From Flavobacteriales bacterium UBA720 (lineage in GTDB: Bacteria; Bacteroidota; Bacteroidia; Flavobacteriales; Weeksellaceae): a DNA stretch of 13,450 bases. Every line of letters begins with the position of its first letter. Position 1 is the stretch's first letter. The translations under genes were made by a program, and so were the position numbers. Below, piece after piece: positions 1 through 6,760 of this stretch. The DNA lies in the NCBI GenBank assembly GCA_002297505.1, contig DBLQ01000126.1:1-13450 (forward strand), written 5' to 3'. Below the pieces are notes generated by a model. The model searched no databases. It saw only the letters and a list, made by a program, of their open reading frames with translations, and was not told where the DNA came from.

Positions 1-701
1 TCTGCGTTCATAATTCCAACCAGCGCATCGGTGTATTTACTTGTGTCACATGGTAAATCTTTGCGTTCGATAAAGACATCAATTATGTTGGTGGTCTCAT
101 GCAGGACGATCTGTAGAGACGATCGCTCTGTACACCCCGTAATTCGACCCTGATAGTAGCTGATGATAAACTTACGTTCTGGTGCCACGCCAGTTGTTGT
201 GTAATATATTTCGGAAGAATCACCAGCACTGAAAATGATATCATGGTAAGCACCAAAAATGGAATTAACCGGCAGTCTTGGATCGGGATTCGGCCAGTCG
301 ACATTGGGAAAGTTGATTTTTCCCAGCTGACTTTCATCAAAAGTTACCATTCCGTTGGAACCTACAACCAGCGATTCGAAGGACTGATTGAAAAAGCAAA
401 ACTTAAAGGGCAGGTTCAGCTTGCTGGCAAAGAGATCATCATAATTAGCACCCAATGCATTGCCCTGTGTCAGCGGAGCAGGCAAGTTATATGTGATGGC
501 GGAAACATCATAATTACTGGTAGTCTTGAGCTCGGGATAAGTGACATTGAGGCGGAGACATCCGCTCGGGTCCAAATTGTTGGTGCAGCTGACATTGAAA
601 TTTTCATTTCCGGAATCATCACGAACCGTGACCTGAAGCGGAGTTTGTGAAAATATTGCAAAACAGCAAAAACAGGAAATCAGTAGTAAAACATTTCTCA
701 T
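1..701 (-). CDS. Secreted protein, probable T9SS cargo (5' part only; runs off the left edge)
   Basis: An open frame starts at ATG 701 and stays open to base 1, giving 233 residues with no stop, so the C-terminus is outside the window. Residues 1-19 form a signal peptide: M-R-N, a hydrophobic core, then a likely cleavage near FSQ-T. The rest is a beta-rich extracellular sequence with scattered Cys, containing LPFKFCFFNQSF (97-108), VGSNGMVTF (113-121) and a strand-like segment around QIVLHETTNIIDVFIERK (197-214). In Flavobacteriia this arrangement is typical of the N-terminal domain of large surface or secreted proteins that end in a gliding-motility-type (type B) T9SS sorting domain. That tail cannot be seen here, so T9SS export is inferred. 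It lies downstream of its own promoter (783-813) and is separated from the gene upstream by a terminator, so it is likely a separate transcription unit. Function is unknown; adhesion or surface structure is only a guess. Confidence 0.85.
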   Translation of the reverse strand, partial: MRNVLLLISCFCCFAIFSQTPLQVTVRDDSGNENFNVSCTNNLDPSGCLRLNVTYPELKTTSNYDVSAITYNLPAPLTQGNALGANYDDLFASKLNLPFKFCFFNQSFESLVVGSNGMVTFDESQLGKINFPNVDWPNPDPRLPVNSIFGAYHDIIFSAGDSSEIYYTTTGVAPERKFIISYYQGRITGCTERSSLQIVLHETTNIIDVFIERKDLPCDTSKYTDALVGIMNA

Positions 702-782
702 ATAAGCATATTTTAATCAATACCTTCATCGAAATGTGTTATGTTTATCGAATAATCAAAAACGATACCCGATTTGTAAAAG

Positions 783-813
783 CAAATATATTTTTTTTAT
801 TGATTCCTATAAA
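783..813 (-). promoter_or_regulatory. Putative Bacteroidota promoter for the secreted-protein gene
   Basis: On the minus strand TATATTTG (790-783) matches the flavobacterial -7 box TAnnTTTG exactly. TTTA (813-810) lies 19 nt upstream, one base off the usual TTTG -33 element. The box is about 80 nt ahead of ATG 701. An A-run fills much of the spacer. It begins just past the terminator of the preceding gene, which is a sensible place for a new promoter. Confidence 0.55.
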
Positions 814-816
814 AGC

Positions 817-850
817 AAAGACTGATTTTAACATTATAAAATCAGTCTTT
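817..850 (-). terminator. Intrinsic terminator after the acidic-protein gene
   Basis: A perfect 14-bp inverted repeat (817-830 with 837-850) encloses a 6-nt loop. It lies 28 nt past the stop at 879. On the minus strand the stem ends in TTT and is followed by GCTTTTA, a moderate U-rich tail. The stem is A+T-rich apart from a central AGACTGA segment. It would also work on the plus strand, but no plus-strand gene ends here. Confidence 0.75.
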
Positions 851-878
851 TTAAATTAAAGATAGTTAGTGTAATATC

Positions 879-1178
879 TCAGATAATGATGTCCTCATTT
901 TCTTCCTCATGATCGTCTTCGTTGTCACTCTGACTGTAGTAATTGTTTTCCTCATCAGGAAGTTGGTCATTGATCTGCTCAAAGTTGTCATCATCTTCTG
1001 CGCCTGGGACATCCAGGCCAAACGGCATCTCGTCATTCACCTGACTTGGATTCCTAATGGGATTACCATCGCCGTCCAGCGGAATATGTTCTTCACGGTT
1101 GAAAATATCCTCTCCCGGATTATAGTCCATTTCTTTCAGTTTTCTTTCCTGCTCGTAGCTGTTGTCTTCTGGTGTCAT
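879..1178 (-). CDS. Small, highly acidic hypothetical protein
   Basis: The product has 99 residues, about a third Asp or Glu against only five Lys/Arg, so it is strongly anionic. There is no signal peptide, membrane segment or Cys. The N-terminal half is mixed (DYNPGEDIFNREEHIPLDGDGNP, in parts), and the tail after residue 60 is almost wholly D/E/N/Q, ending in EDIII. The composition suggests a largely disordered protein, perhaps binding cations or basic partners; no domain is recognised. The gene starts 48 bp after the dehydrogenase stop and is followed by a strong terminator, so the two are probably co-transcribed. The acidic composition and the placement in front of a terminator argue that it is real, not a shadow. 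The overlapping plus-strand frame (909-1187) encodes an implausible hydrophobic product. Confidence 0.75.
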   Translation of the reverse strand: MTPEDNSYEQERKLKEMDYNPGEDIFNREEHIPLDGDGNPIRNPSQVNDEMPFGLDVPGAEDDDNFEQINDQLPDEENNYYSQSDNEDDHEEENEDIII

Positions 1179-1226
1179 AATAATTGATTTAGTGTTGAGG
1201 TGCTGTAATCAAATATGATTCCAAGC

Positions 1227-2207
1227 TTACATCTGCTGCTGGTAGACATCCGGATTAGCACAGCTGGGCATTGGAAGATTTTTGGAAAATGCGATGATAT
1301 TTTCCGCTGCCACACGCGACATGCCAGCGCGGGCTTCCGCCGTTGCAGAACCGATGTGTGGGAGAATCACAACGTTAGGCAGCTGAAGCAGCGGATTATC
1401 TGCATGCATCGGTTCCGGATTGGTCACATCCAGACCGGCGCCCCAGATCGTGCCGGACTGTACCGCCTGCAGCAAATCACTTTCATTGTGAAATCCGCCT
1501 CTTGCCGTATTGATGAAAATCGCATTGGATTTCATTTTTTCGAACGCCGCTTTGTCGAATTTACCAGCCTCTCCCGGCGTGTAATTGGCGTGGATACTAA
1601 TGACGTCTGACTGGGACAGCAGCTCCTCGAAGGAGACATATGTAGCGTCCAGTTCCTGTTCAGCTTCGTGGTTATGGTGACGGTTGTGATAAATAATCTT
1701 CATGTCAAAGGCTGCTCTGCATTTTTTAGCCATTTCAAATCCGATACGGCCCAGACCCAAAATTCCCAACTTCTTGCCATACAGTTCCTGCCCAAGGGCT
1801 TCCATCGAATCAAAATCTTTCCACTGGCCGCCTTTTACTTTTTCGATATTGTAATTGACTTTGCGTGAAACCATCTGCATCAGGAGAAAGGCAACATCGG
1901 AAGTGGCTTTGTTCAGGACTTCTGGCGTATTGCCTATGGGAATGCCACGGCGAGTCGCTTCTTCCACATCCACCTGGTCGAATCCTACTGAAAACAGGAC
2001 AATGGCTTTTATGTTAGGGCATTGGTCAAAAAATGATTTGTCAAATTTATTTTTGCCGACATTCAGAATCACATCAGCCGACTGGCAATGTTTCAGCCAA
2101 TCTTCGTGGGACAGATGATCATCCGTAGGAATGATTAATTCAAGCTTATTGTTTTTGAGTAAGTCAATTCCGTTCTGTGGAATTCTGTTGTTGAGGAATA
2201 TTTTCAT
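1227..2207 (-). CDS. D-2-hydroxyacid dehydrogenase (glyoxylate/hydroxypyruvate reductase-like)
   Basis: The 326-residue length is normal for the family. It should reversibly reduce a 2-keto acid such as glyoxylate or hydroxypyruvate to the D-2-hydroxyacid in the cytoplasm. The substrate-binding VGFDQVD region is at 74-80. The Rossmann motif GLGRIG is at 151-156. The catalytic triad of the family is present: R236 in NTARGG, E265 in NPEP and H284 in PHIGSAT. After the second Rossmann strand the residues are HNR (174-176), not the Asp of NAD-dependent members, which suggests a preference for NADPH. The sequence resembles the D-glycerate dehydrogenase/GRHPR branch more than PdxB or SerA: there is no ACT domain or long C-terminal extension. 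The exact substrate cannot be set from sequence. It is followed 48 bp later by the acidic-protein gene and is preceded by a 279-bp intergenic region. Confidence 0.92.
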   Translation of the reverse strand: MKIFLNNRIPQNGIDLLKNNKLELIIPTDDHLSHEDWLKHCQSADVILNVGKNKFDKSFFDQCPNIKAIVLFSVGFDQVDVEEATRRGIPIGNTPEVLNKATSDVAFLLMQMVSRKVNYNIEKVKGGQWKDFDSMEALGQELYGKKLGILGLGRIGFEMAKKCRAAFDMKIIYHNRHHNHEAEQELDATYVSFEELLSQSDVISIHANYTPGEAGKFDKAAFEKMKSNAIFINTARGGFHNESDLLQAVQSGTIWGAGLDVTNPEPMHADNPLLQLPNVVILPHIGSATAEARAGMSRVAAENIIAFSKNLPMPSCANPDVYQQQM

Positions 2208-2435
2208 ATCTTATTAATTGATGTTGATCTTTAGTTTTATGTTCATAATTTCTACAGGTGACAAACACACAGCACAAGTTATCTAAATTCCTTATATGCT
2301 TCCTTCTCAAGTTTTATTAAATCTAAAGCATCTTACACAAGATGAACTTCGTCAGATCACTTAAATTTACGAACAGTCGGCGATAGAGTTGTCTAAGTTG
2401 TAAAATAATGTTTCCTGTCTGATTTTAAAACGCAA

Positions 2436-2459
2436 AAACCGGAAATAGCTTCCCGGTTT
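2436..2459 (-). terminator. Intrinsic terminator after the DedA gene
   Basis: The stem is AAACCGG (2436-2442) with CCGGTTT (2453-2459). It can extend inwards by AA/TT past one unpaired C. On the minus strand it is followed by a T-run continued from the stem (TTTTT) and then GCGTTTT. It lies about 30 nt beyond the stop at 2487 and ends the unit that includes the DedA gene. Confidence 0.75.
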
Positions 2460-2486
2460 ATATATTTTTTAGATTGTAATCAAAAA

Positions 2487-3167
2487 TTATTCCTGCGTAG
2501 GTCTTTCTTTGTCTTTTGTGAAAAAGAATTTGATAACAATTGGCAGCGTGGTGATTAGGACGATGACCAACACGATAAGTTCCAGTTTCTTTTTCAGGTC
2601 AATGTTGAATTGATCCATAAAAAGCTTATCCAGATAATGTCCCGCGAAAATCATGGTGAATGACCAAAGCACTGCGCCTACAACGTTGTACAGAAAGAAT
2701 TTTTTCTTATCCATCTTCACGATTCCGGCTACAATAGGCGAGAAGGTTCTCACAATCGGGAGAAATCTGGAAAGAATTACCGCTACCGTCCCGTGCTCCT
2801 CGAAGAAATCATGGGCTTTGAAAAGGTATTTTTTCTTGAAAAAGAAGGTGTCTTTTCTCTCGTACAGGAGTGGTCCGCTTTTATAGCCAAACCAGTAACC
2901 GACCTCATTTCCGATGATGGCTGCCAGCGCTACCGAGGTCGCGAGAATAGTGGTGTCCAGAAAATCCGAACCTGTGGAACCAAATGTAGTGTCGATGATC
3001 TGCACAGCATAGATGCCCGAAATGAACAGCAAACTGTCGCCAGGCAAAAAGAACCCGACGAACAATCCCGTCTCTGCAAAAATGATAAATAAAATCAGCC
3101 AAAAGCCACCGAGATTGATGTAAAATTCGGGGTTAAGCAGGTCTTTCCAACTTTCGAAATGTCCCAT
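2487..3167 (-). CDS. DedA family membrane protein (VTT/SNARE-associated domain)
   Basis: This 226-residue integral membrane protein has the family hallmarks: FAETGLFVGFFLPGD (30-44) with the conserved acidic E32, the glycine-rich GNEVGYWFGYKSG (86-98), and the amphipathic segment SRFLPIVRTFSPIVAG (133-148) with the conserved R134 and R140. Hydrophobic helices lie at roughly 20-55, 72-95, 125-150, 160-178 and 196-215, with a basic cytoplasmic tail. DedA proteins act in the inner membrane. Characterised members flip undecaprenyl phosphate or other anionic lipids and support envelope integrity and resistance to alkali or cationic compounds. Which lipid this paralogue handles is unknown. It follows the DUF1398 gene by 78 bp, with a possible -7 box in that gap, and is followed by a terminator. 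Confidence 0.92.
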   Translation of the reverse strand: MGHFESWKDLLNPEFYINLGGFWLILFIIFAETGLFVGFFLPGDSLLFISGIYAVQIIDTTFGSTGSDFLDTTILATSVALAAIIGNEVGYWFGYKSGPLLYERKDTFFFKKKYLFKAHDFFEEHGTVAVILSRFLPIVRTFSPIVAGIVKMDKKKFFLYNVVGAVLWSFTMIFAGHYLDKLFMDQFNIDLKKKLELIVLVIVLITTLPIVIKFFFTKDKERPTQE

Positions 3168-3183
3168 AGTTATCTGTGAATCG

Positions 3184-3191
3184 CAAAGATA
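3184..3191 (-). promoter_or_regulatory. Possible -7 promoter box upstream of the DedA gene
   Basis: TATCTTTG on the minus strand matches TAnnTTTG and lies 16 nt ahead of ATG 3167, which would give a very short leader. No good -33 TTG is found 19-21 nt upstream (the nearest TTTG is 25 nt away), so this may be a weak promoter or a chance match. If real, it would let the DedA gene be expressed apart from rarA and the DUF1398 gene. Confidence 0.35.
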
Positions 3192-3245
3192 TTAAAACAA
3201 ACCGAAATCACGATTCCAAAAGCGATTTTAAGGAATATTTAACGG

Positions 3246-3635
3246 TTATCCTGGAATGGTTTCTTCCAGAACTTTCCCGCCAGACTTATCATAATACGTG
3301 CAGGTCATTGCGCTGATATCGATGATCCACTTATCAATGCCGGTCTCAGCACACATCCTGATGAAGGTCATATAGTCTGTCTTGCCATGCTGATGGGCCT
3401 TCAGTTCAATAACGAAAGTGTCACGGTCCACCGTTTCAGCAATCTGCACTTCAGGATACTTGGGAGCAACTCTGGCGGTATGACTGCTGCTGTGATAATC
3501 GGTATGACCGTCCGAAACGTAACATTCATAGTGTGTTACGCCCATGGATCTAATTTCCTGAATGTAAGCCGGAAAATCGGCGCCGGATTTGACCTTGCTG
3601 TGGGCAGCTTTTACGTCTTCTGCTGTAAACATCAT
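3246..3635 (-). CDS. DUF1398 family protein (YbcV-like)
   Basis: This 129-residue cytoplasmic protein matches DUF1398, whose E. coli member is YbcV. It opens with F-T-A-E-D-V-K-A-A-H-S-K-V-K-S-G-A-D-F-P (from residue 3), the most conserved stretch of the family, and continues with GVTHYECYVSDGHTDYH (32-48). The central part has several His, and a C-terminal strand region ends in SAMTCTYYD. Length is normal for the family and there is no signal peptide. Some databases label relatives 'phage envelope protein', but nothing here suggests a prophage and that label should not be carried over. The biochemical role is not known. It starts 47 bp after rarA and may share its transcript; the pairing gives no clear hint of function. 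Confidence 0.88.
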   Translation of the reverse strand: MMFTAEDVKAAHSKVKSGADFPAYIQEIRSMGVTHYECYVSDGHTDYHSSSHTARVAPKYPEVQIAETVDRDTFVIELKAHQHGKTDYMTFIRMCAETGIDKWIIDISAMTCTYYDKSGGKVLEETIPG

Positions 3636-3682
3636 TTGATTATTTTTTTGTAAATGTGAGAAAAAAACTCGAATTGTGAAAT

Positions 3683-4969
3683 TTATTTTCCCGAATCATA
3701 TTTATCGCCCCATTTGTCTTTCAGTTGCTCCCTGATTTTTTTCTCTGTGGAGTTGTTCGCAGGCTGATAAAACGCAGTTCCTTTGATCTCGTCCGGCAAA
3801 AATTCCAGATCTACAAAATTACCTTCGTAGGAATCCGCATATTGATAATCTTTGCCATAATCCAGATTTTTCATCAGCTTGGTTGGTGCATTTCTGAGGT
3901 GGAGTGGAACAGGAAGGTTTCTGGTTTTTTTCACGAATGCCATCGCTTCATTAATCGCGTTGTAAGTGGAATTACTTTTCGGCGAAACAGCGAGGTAAAC
4001 TGCGGTTTCGCTGAGAATGATCCTGGCCTCCGGATTACCGATCACGTTGATGGCCTGGAAACAGTTGTTCGCCATTACCAACGCATTGGGATTGGCGAGA
4101 CCAATATCTTCTGAGGCGAGAATCATCATTCTTCGCGCAATGAATTTAATGTCTTCGCCACCAACTAACATTCTGGCTAGCCAATACACAGCGCCATTTG
4201 GGTCAGAACCTCGCATCGATTTGATGAAAGCTGAAATGATGTCATAATGTTGTTCGCCACTTTTATCATACAAAGCCATATTTTCCTGCAATACAGAAAG
4301 AACATCTTTGTTGGAGATTTTATTTTTCTTGGCCGATTTGAATTGATTCAAAACCAATTCAATGGAGTTAATCAATTTTCTGGCGTCGCCACCGGAATAT
4401 TGGATGAAAGCCTGTTTCTCGTCCAGTGAAAATTTGGTGTTGTAAATGTCGTTGTATTTTGAAACAGCAATATCTGCCAGTTCCTCCAATTTCTCAAAAG
4501 TCAATGCCTTTAAGATATAAACCTGAGTTCTGGAAAGTAAAGCCGAAACCACCTCGAAACTTGGATTTTCCGTGGTTGCTCCAATCAAAACAATCCAGCC
4601 TTTTTCCACCGCGTGAAGCAAAGAATCCTGTTGAGATTTGTTGAATCTGTGGATTTCATCAATAAACAAAATCGGACTTTTGCCGGAAAAAAGATTTTGC
4701 TTCTTAGCTTCGTCTATAATATCACGCACATCTTTCACACCGGCAGAAACAGCAGATAATTTGTAGAATTTCCTGCCCGAACTTTCCGAAATAATTTCTG
4801 CCAGAGTAGTCTTTCCGGTTCCGGGCGGTCCCCAGAAAATCAAAGAATTGATGGTGTCATTATCCAGCATTCTCTTGATTGTTCCTGCTTTTCCGGTGAG
4901 ATGTTCCTGTCCCAAAACATCCTCCAGAGTTTTCGGGCGCAGGATTTCGGCAAGTGGCGAATTGTTCAT
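3683..4969 (-). CDS. rarA: Replication-associated recombination protein A (RarA/MgsA AAA+ ATPase)
   Basis: The product is a 428-residue clamp-loader-like AAA+ ATPase that acts at stalled replication forks and gaps with SSB; E. coli RarA is the type example. The N-terminal LAEILRPKTLEDVLGQEHL (6-24) is typical. Walker A is GPPGTGKT (47-54), Walker B is LFIDEIHRF (101-109), sensor 1 lies in GATTENPSF (130-138), the arginine finger is R147 in LLSRTQV, and sensor 2 is R197 in GDARKLI. The C-terminal tetramerisation and MgsA_C region includes GSDPNGAVYWLARML (254-268) and ASEDIGLANP (285-294). Length is normal and every motif is intact. The gene lies past a terminator serving the lipoprotein gene upstream, so it probably has its own promoter; the only TAnnTTTG match (4974-4981) is too close to ATG to be convincing. 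Confidence 0.96.
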   Translation of the reverse strand: MNNSPLAEILRPKTLEDVLGQEHLTGKAGTIKRMLDNDTINSLIFWGPPGTGKTTLAEIISESSGRKFYKLSAVSAGVKDVRDIIDEAKKQNLFSGKSPILFIDEIHRFNKSQQDSLLHAVEKGWIVLIGATTENPSFEVVSALLSRTQVYILKALTFEKLEELADIAVSKYNDIYNTKFSLDEKQAFIQYSGGDARKLINSIELVLNQFKSAKKNKISNKDVLSVLQENMALYDKSGEQHYDIISAFIKSMRGSDPNGAVYWLARMLVGGEDIKFIARRMMILASEDIGLANPNALVMANNCFQAINVIGNPEARIILSETAVYLAVSPKSNSTYNAINEAMAFVKKTRNLPVPLHLRNAPTKLMKNLDYGKDYQYADSYEGNFVDLEFLPDEIKGTAFYQPANNSTEKKIREQLKDKWGDKYDSGK

Positions 4970-4993
4970 ATATCAAAATTACGGAATTAAATT

Positions 4994-5029
4994 AAAAAAC
5001 CCCTTCAGAGTTTGAGCTTTGAAAGGGTT
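4994..5029 (-). terminator. Intrinsic terminator after the lipoprotein gene
   Basis: On the minus strand a 10-bp stem with one G-U pair (5029-5020 with 5007-4998) encloses a 12-nt loop and runs directly into six T (4999-4994). This is a canonical Rho-independent terminator, 74 nt past the stop at 5104 and just ahead of rarA. It separates the two transcripts. Confidence 0.85.
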
Positions 5030-5103
5030 AAATTATCTATTTTAATTCACATCTTATTTTAAAATGTTAGTAGCGAAAAGTTAACTTGAGAGTAATGATC
5101 TTC

Positions 5104-5658
5104 TTAATTGTTTAATGCTGGTGGTTCTGGTAATTTTTCCTGCAATCTTTCTTGATTAAAGTAAATTGAATCAATTGGTTTAAATTTCAATCTATTTTTC
5201 AATTCCCAAATTTCATTTTGAACTTTTTCTTGATTTGGATTTAATTGTATGCTGAAAAATCCTTGCTTTACTTTTTGTGAATCTAATTTGAAATCAATTT
5301 GTTCATAAGTTGCATCTGCAATTGAAATATAATTCTTGTGAATTTTCTCTGAAAAATTTTTGATCACTAATGCTTTATATTTTGAAAACTCAATTTTTTG
5401 TTCAGATTTGTAGAATTTATACTTTCCAGTTTGGTTGTTTACGAAGTCTTTATCTCCTAGATTAATTATTTCTTCACAATAGTAAACATAATTATCGCTT
5501 TTTATTTTAATTCCTGCACGAGGAAATTCAGGATTCATACTTAAACCGTAGGTAAATTCAATATAATCGTCATTTCTTTTTACACAAGATATCTGCAATA
5601 ATGTAAGAAATAAGAATAAGAAAAAAAATGAAATTTTATATGTATATGGTCTTTCCAT
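5104..5658 (-). CDS. Putative lipoprotein of unknown function, A+T-rich
   Basis: I place the start at ATG 5658 (184 residues), not at the upstream in-frame ATG 5700, because the protein then opens with a clean lipoprotein-type signal: MERPYTYK, a Phe/Leu-rich core, then LLQISC with the candidate lipidated Cys at 25. Gln at -3 is not canonical, but lipoboxes are loose in Bacteroidota. Upstream codons would extend the signal unnaturally and run into the heptamer repeats. The rest is a Lys/Asn/Ile/Tyr-rich soluble domain ending PEPPALNN, with no domain I recognise. About 300 bases counted in the body of the gene are near 25% G+C, against about 40% in a sampled part of rarA, which points to acquisition from elsewhere or relaxed selection. 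It lies 63 bp behind the polyprenyl synthase and is closed by its own terminator. Confidence 0.75.
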   Translation of the reverse strand: MERPYTYKISFFFLFLFLTLLQISCVKRNDDYIEFTYGLSMNPEFPRAGIKIKSDNYVYYCEEIINLGDKDFVNNQTGKYKFYKSEQKIEFSKYKALVIKNFSEKIHKNYISIADATYEQIDFKLDSQKVKQGFFSIQLNPNQEKVQNEIWELKNRLKFKPIDSIYFNQERLQEKLPEPPALNN

Positions 5659-5683
5659 AGAATCATTGCAAATAACATTTGAA

Positions 5684-5718
5684 TATAAGCTAAAAGCCAA
5701 AAGCTAGTTGCTATAAGC
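5684..5718. repeat. Five tandem 7-bp repeats, consensus TAWAAGC
   Basis: Five consecutive heptamers end in GC: TATAAGC (5684-5690), TAAAAGC (5691-5697), CAAAAGC (5698-5704), TAGTTGC (5705-5711) and TATAAGC (5712-5718). They fill most of the gap between the polyprenyl synthase stop (5722) and the lipoprotein start (5658). Similar AAAGC-type heptamer runs are, from memory, common between genes in flavobacterial genomes; their role is unknown. They could be a slippage-derived repeat or a residue of a dispersed element. Confidence 0.7.
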
Positions 5719-5721
5719 TCC

Positions 5722-6699
5722 TTACAATTTTCTACTAATCACATAATCCAGCATCAACTTCAAAGAGTCTTTAGCATCATTATCAGGAAATTCGGACAAA
5801 ATATCAAGCGCTTTTTGCTGGAAATCTTTCATTGTATGGATGGCATAATCCATTCCGCCGGAAGATTTTACGAATTCTACCAACTCACGCACTTTTTTAG
5901 AATCGTTGTTATAACGCTTTATCGTTGCGAAATATTTTTTGTAATTCTCAGGGCTTGCATTCTTCAAAGTGTAAATCAATGGCAAAGTCATCTTCTGTTC
6001 CTTGATGTCGATTCCCACAGGTTTTCCAATGATATTGCTCGTCTGATAATCAAACAAGTCATCTTTAATCTGAAAAGCCATTCCGGTCAAAGTCCCGAAT
6101 TCCTGCATTTTTTTCGCCGTCGCTTCGTCCACATTGTTAGAAAGAACGCCTACTTCGCAGCACGCCGCAATCAGTGTTGCCGTTTTCTGGCGGATGATTT
6201 CATAATAAACATCTTCCGTAATATCCAGTTTTCGGGCTTTTTCCAATTGTAACAGTTCACCTTCGGACATCTCGCGGATCGTCCTTGCGATCACGGAGAG
6301 CAAATCAAAATCCTTGTGATCCGTAGAAAGCAAAACCGATTTCGACAGCAGATAATCGCCCACCAAAACTGCGATTTTATTTTTCCACAAAGCATTGATA
6401 GAGAAAAAGTTGCGGCGTTTAAAGCTTTCATCCACCACATCGTCGTGCACCAAGGTTGCCGTGTGGATCAGCTCAATCATACTCGCACCACGGAAGGTCT
6501 TCTCGTTCACATTCCCGACCAGTTTCGCACACAGAAACACAAACATCGGACGCATCTGTTTTCCTTTGGTAGTTACGATAAAACGCGTGACTTTGTCCAG
6601 CAGCGCCACATTACTTTTCATCGATTCATAAAACTTTTGTTCAAAAAGTTTCATTTCGTCAGATATCGGAGCTTTGATGAGTTCTACTGTATTGGCCAC
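5722..6699 (-). CDS. Long-chain polyprenyl diphosphate synthase (IspB/octaprenyl type)
   Basis: This 325-residue all-helical trans-prenyltransferase condenses isopentenyl diphosphate onto allylic diphosphates. The first Asp-rich motif is DDVVD (86-90), the second DDLFD (213-217). KGKQMRP (45-51) and the RR pair (95-96) bind diphosphate, and GKPVGIDIKEQKMTLP (226-241) follows the second motif. The residue five before the first motif is Ala81, not an aromatic, and the context HTATLVHDD is that of IspB-like enzymes, so a long chain (C30-C45) is expected. In flavobacteria this would supply the menaquinone side chain; exact chain length cannot be read from the sequence. Behind it, 63 bp downstream, is the lipoprotein gene, which may be read through. 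Ahead is the GC-rich hairpin element and a possible -7 box. Confidence 0.93.
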   Translation of the reverse strand: MANTVELIKAPISDEMKLFEQKFYESMKSNVALLDKVTRFIVTTKGKQMRPMFVFLCAKLVGNVNEKTFRGASMIELIHTATLVHDDVVDESFKRRNFFSINALWKNKIAVLVGDYLLSKSVLLSTDHKDFDLLSVIARTIREMSEGELLQLEKARKLDITEDVYYEIIRQKTATLIAACCEVGVLSNNVDEATAKKMQEFGTLTGMAFQIKDDLFDYQTSNIIGKPVGIDIKEQKMTLPLIYTLKNASPENYKKYFATIKRYNNDSKKVRELVEFVKSSGGMDYAIHTMKDFQQKALDILSEFPDNDAKDSLKLMLDYVISRKL

Positions 6700-6760
6700 T
6701 GTTTGCGTTTAGAAAATTAATAGTTTCAGGAGCAGAGCAATTGGTGTTCCGTTCACGTTT

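Noticed and set aside
243..650. A 135-codon open frame on the plus strand
   Set aside because: It lies opposite the secreted-protein gene, whose minus-strand frame has a signal peptide and stays open to the edge of the window.
3246..3635. Prophage origin suggested by the 'phage envelope protein' label of DUF1398 relatives
   Set aside because: No integrase, structural phage gene or attachment site is nearby, and the neighbours are housekeeping genes.
4974..4981. A TAnnTTTG match (TAATTTTG) just ahead of rarA
   Set aside because: It is only 4 nt from the ATG and has no -33 element, so it would give an essentially leaderless mRNA. Such matches are expected by chance in A+T-rich gaps.
5659..5700. 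A longer start (ATG 5700) for the lipoprotein gene
   Set aside because: It would add 14 residues ahead of a clean signal peptide and overlap the heptamer repeat array.
5684..5718. The heptamer run as a CRISPR array
   Set aside because: The units are directly adjacent, 7 bp long and have no spacers, and no cas gene is present.
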